Positions 61,644 to 64,000 of a stretch of 64,000 nt of DNA are shown piece after piece; position 1 is the stretch's first letter, and every line of letters starts with the position of its first letter. The DNA is taken from NCBI GenBank assembly GCA_031254645.1, contig JAIRUA010000012.1, forward strand, positions 186,001-250,000, read 5' to 3'. A model generated the notes under the pieces. It saw nothing but the letters and a program-made list of their open reading frames with translations. It searched no databases and was not told where the DNA came from. This DNA is from Dysgonamonadaceae bacterium (GTDB lineage: Bacteria; Bacteroidota; Bacteroidia; Bacteroidales; Dysgonomonadaceae). A program made the position numbers and the translations under genes.

Positions 61644-62879
61644 TTATACCTGTTTCAATTCTCTTCTCAACGCAAAATTTGCCACAAGCGCCACGAATAA
61701 CATTGCTGCGCAAACCATATAAGGTATGGAAAAACTCCTGTAAGTGTCATAAAAATAATCTGCAATCACAGGCGCCACAACTCCCGAAACGCCATAAGCC
61801 AAAAAAATCAATCCATAATTAGAACCGTGGTTTTTAAGTCCGAACAAGTCTGCCGTAAAAGCGGGAAAAATACTCAACACAGCACCAAAACAAATTCCGG
61901 CAACCACAATTCCGAAAATCAGATGCGGCATAGTTGTATAATATTTGAATGCAGCCATATTCAGCATTTGCAAAACCATTACAACGAATAATGTATTCAC
62001 TCTGCCCAATTTGTCCGATATGATACCGCCCATTAATCTACCGAAGAAGTTCATAACTGCCATTAGAGACAAGAAAAATGTTAAAACTCCGTAATCATAA
62101 ATTTTCGCTTGATAATACGCAATCGAAGCAATATTCCCGATAATCATCAGACCGATGGACACATTTATCAGAAAAATAACAAACATCAGACGAAAACGCG
62201 CTGTTCTGACAATTTCGCTGCTAGTAAGGTCATTAGACGATCTACTGACAAATGACATTCCTGTGGCTTTAATTTTTTTAGGAGCTTCCGGAACATAATC
62301 TGCCAACGGATTTTTAATAAGTTGGGCAATAAGTACACTTGTTACAAGCAACAAAACTCCCATTAATATCATAGAATGTTGGATGCTGAAATGATTGAGA
62401 AGCATAGTTGCCATTGGCGCGAGATAGACAGCGGCAAGACAAAAACCACCTGTTACGAAACCGCTTACAGTGCCTTTTCGGGTCGAATGAAACCATTTCA
62501 AGGCTGTGGGAAGCACGCTGCTGTAACCAAAACCAATACCTGTACCCGTCATTACACCGAAACACAAGGCAATACCAACAGTGCTGGCACCGATAAGACC
62601 GGACAAAATAAGCCCTAACCCTACAAGAATTCCGCCGGCTGTACACACCGTTCGAGGACCTATTTTATCTTGCAACCTGCCACCGATAAAAACTCCTATT
62701 GAAAAAAATATTATTGCGATTGTATATGGCAACCCCGCCTGCTGGCTCGTCCAACCCCAACCGCCTTCTGCTATCGGCACCGTCATACTCAACTTAAACA
62801 TATTCCAAGTATAAAGCACCCCGATAGTCAGATTAAAAACTGAGCACGCTAATAGAACAAGCCTTGCTTTCTTTTTCAT
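61644..62879 (-). CDS. OFA-family MFS transporter
   Basis: 411 residues with 12 predicted membrane helices. N-terminus LACSVFNLTIGVLYTWNMFK and GGRLQDKIGPRTVCTAGGIL plus TGTGIGFGYSSVLPTALKWF are the hallmarks of the oxalate/formate antiporter (OFA) family, whose members carry small carboxylates. A second A-like motif lies mid-protein (GGIISDKLGRVNTLFV). No oxalate or formate metabolic gene is nearby, so the substrate is open. It is 15 bp after the secreted protein gene and 301 bp before rsgA. Confidence 0.9.
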   Translation of the reverse strand: MKKKARLVLLACSVFNLTIGVLYTWNMFKLSMTVPIAEGGWGWTSQQAGLPYTIAIIFFSIGVFIGGRLQDKIGPRTVCTAGGILVGLGLILSGLIGASTVGIALCFGVMTGTGIGFGYSSVLPTALKWFHSTRKGTVSGFVTGGFCLAAVYLAPMATMLLNHFSIQHSMILMGVLLLVTSVLIAQLIKNPLADYVPEAPKKIKATGMSFVSRSSNDLTSSEIVRTARFRLMFVIFLINVSIGLMIIGNIASIAYYQAKIYDYGVLTFFLSLMAVMNFFGRLMGGIISDKLGRVNTLFVVMVLQMLNMAAFKYYTTMPHLIFGIVVAGICFGAVLSIFPAFTADLFGLKNHGSNYGLIFLAYGVSGVVAPVIADYFYDTYRSFSIPYMVCAAMLFVALVANFALRRELKQV

Positions 62880-62894
62880 ATGATTTTTTATTTT

Positions 62895-63467
62895 TTATTC
62901 CCTCCATCCCCACGGTTTCGGCTGACTTTCAATCGGATTTTTCAAATCAAACGTTACCGTAAAAAGTCTATCGGTATGCACACGTCTCAAGTTGTAGGTA
63001 AAATGATTTTCATCTAATGTAAACCACCACAAATTGCCTATGGCATAGTCGATGAGGTCAAGCGTTTCTTGGTCGGCAGGAAAAATTTGCATAGTTGAAG
63101 TTCCGGTGTGGGTAGCCGTTCCACCATACATTGTAACTTCATCGTCAGTTCCGTCAGGATTGCGATGATCGTGTTTAAGTTTCAGTTTTCCGCAGGGAAG
63201 TTTTGTAATAATCCACGTGCGCGAATAATTTTCTCCTACGTTGAAAGGAATACGAATGCGATTTTCTTCACACGATAATACTTGCATTGTGAGTTTTTCA
63301 CCTGTAAAACCGTCGCCCTCTACGCCGCCGACAGTAATAACACCTTCGTATGATTTTCCGCAATGAGCTTTCAAGTTCTCCCAAAATTTTTCGGCACCTG
63401 TTTTACCATTTTGCGCAAAAGTTGCCATAAATAAGCACGTAAATAAGATGATGAATGTGTTACGCAT
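62895..63467 (-). CDS. Secreted protein of unknown function
   Basis: 190 residues from the ATG at 63467 (MRNTFIILFTCLFMATFAQ), which gives a clean signal peptide; the frame opens at 63536 but those residues have no signal character. The body is beta-rich with AHCGKSYEGVITVGGVEGD, KLKLKHDHRNPDGTDDEVTM and NLWWFTLDENHFTYNLRRVH. No catalytic motif is recognised. It is divergent from GH92 and 15 bp upstream of the transporter, so the two minus-strand genes probably form a small operon. Confidence 0.75.
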   Translation of the reverse strand: MRNTFIILFTCLFMATFAQNGKTGAEKFWENLKAHCGKSYEGVITVGGVEGDGFTGEKLTMQVLSCEENRIRIPFNVGENYSRTWIITKLPCGKLKLKHDHRNPDGTDDEVTMYGGTATHTGTSTMQIFPADQETLDLIDYAIGNLWWFTLDENHFTYNLRRVHTDRLFTVTFDLKNPIESQPKPWGWRE

Positions 63468-63537
63468 TTTATTGATATTTAATTTTGATACCACAAATAT
63501 ATTAAAAATATTTGATAAAAATGCTTGAACTATCATT

Positions 63538-63571
63538 TTTGTGATTTATTTGATTAAAATGAGTACCTTTA
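63538..63571 (+). promoter_or_regulatory. Possible promoter of the GH92 gene
   Basis: TTTG (63538-63541) and TACCTTTA (63564-63571) with a 22 bp spacer, slightly longer than usual, 26 bp before the ATG. Weak support. Confidence 0.4.
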
Positions 63572-63597
63572 CAGCCAAAAAGTAATATCATCATCGT

Positions 63598-64000
63598 ATG
63601 AAAAAATCAATTCTCTTATTTTTAATTTCATCTGTTCTATTCACTTCGACTTATTCGCAAGAAGTAATAGACAAAATAAATGTATTTATCGGCACCTCCA
63701 ATTACGGCGCCACCAATCCCGGACCGGTATTACCAAACGGAATGATGTCTGTTTCGCCATTCAATGTAATGGGTTCGAATTTGAATCGATTCGACAAAGA
63801 TGCACGTTGGTGGTCAATGCCATACGAGCACAACAACAAGTATTTAACAGGTTTTTCGCACGTAAATCTCAGCGGCGTAGGCTGTCCCGATTTGGCAGGA
63901 CTGTTGTTGATGCCCACTTCCGGCGATTTGATTGTCGATTACAGACAATACGGCAGCGAATTTTCGAACGAAAAAGCATCGCCCGGCTACTATTCTAATT
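63598..64000 (+). CDS. GH92 alpha-mannosidase, N-terminal part (cut by window edge)
   Basis: 134 residues visible from the ATG at 63598, with a signal peptide (LFLISSVLFTSTYSQ). The following sequence is the N-terminal beta-sandwich of GH92: VNVFIGT-type VIDKINVFIGTSNYGATNPG, then PVLPNGMMSVSPFNVMGS and YLTGFSHVNLSGVGCPDLAG. GH92 enzymes are calcium-dependent exo-alpha-mannosidases acting on N-glycans or fungal mannan. The catalytic domain lies outside the window. Its presence near GH16 and GH30 genes suggests fungal wall or glycoprotein glycans as food. Confidence 0.92.
   Translation, partial: MKKSILLFLISSVLFTSTYSQEVIDKINVFIGTSNYGATNPGPVLPNGMMSVSPFNVMGSNLNRFDKDARWWSMPYEHNNKYLTGFSHVNLSGVGCPDLAGLLLMPTSGDLIVDYRQYGSEFSNEKASPGYYSN

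Overview
The window looks like part of a chromosome from a saprophytic or gut-associated Bacteroidales bacterium. The support is four SusC/SusD pairs, a hybrid two-component regulator, two FecR/ECF-sigma type regulators, many secreted lipoprotein glycoside hydrolases, a large-form IspG, weak or absent Shine-Dalgarno sites, and promoter-like TAnnTTTG motifs. No rRNA, tRNA, CRISPR array, integrase or transposase was seen. Genes run mostly on the minus strand.

1-20.1 kb is a xylan utilisation locus. A minus-strand operon runs SusC, SusD, YD-motif lipoprotein, GH115 alpha-glucuronidase, SGNH acetyl esterase, GH11 xylanase, GPH sugar symporter and GH10 xylanase (cut by the left window edge). A GH43 gene sits upstream, and a 1359-residue hybrid two-component regulator (HTCS) is divergent to it. 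The susC and GH43 promoters share an ~83 bp block placed identically relative to the -7 box, a strong candidate for the HTCS operator.

20.2-29.9 kb holds a GH29 alpha-L-fucosidase, a second SusC/SusD pair and a divergent serine-type sulfatase, suggesting a sulfated and/or fucosylated glycan. This susC has an 8-G tract that puts its only nearby ATG out of frame by one base. 29.9-32.3 kb carries ispG and an ECF sigma gene with no anti-sigma neighbour.

32.4-41.3 kb has a PHP phosphodiesterase, a GH16 glucanase and a SusC(STN)/SusD pair under a FecR/ECF-sigma module. 41.3-46 kb is a patchwork: a lysine exporter encoded as two ORFs, a MITE-like palindrome abutting a truncated GH30 remnant, and a two-gene GH123/DUF4091 unit. 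46.1-55.1 kb carries SGBP, GH30, SusD, SusC(STN) and FecR. It matches the layout of the known beta-1,6-glucan locus of Bacteroides thetaiotaomicron but has FecR control and no adjacent sigma gene. With GH16 nearby and a GH92 mannosidase at the right edge, fungal cell wall glycans are a reasonable inferred target.

55.2-61.4 kb is different in character: a tightly packed operon of RsgA, a fusion of branched-polyamine synthase (BpsA/DUF43), zinc ribbon and S-adenosylmethionine decarboxylase (SpeD), then methyltransferases, a GNAT acetyltransferase and a GNAT-methyltransferase fusion. It may make and then acylate or methylate branched polyamines, and it is the best candidate here for an undescribed system. 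The window ends with an OFA-type MFS transporter, an unknown secreted protein and the start of a GH92 gene. Several families of palindromic repeats sit between genes throughout.
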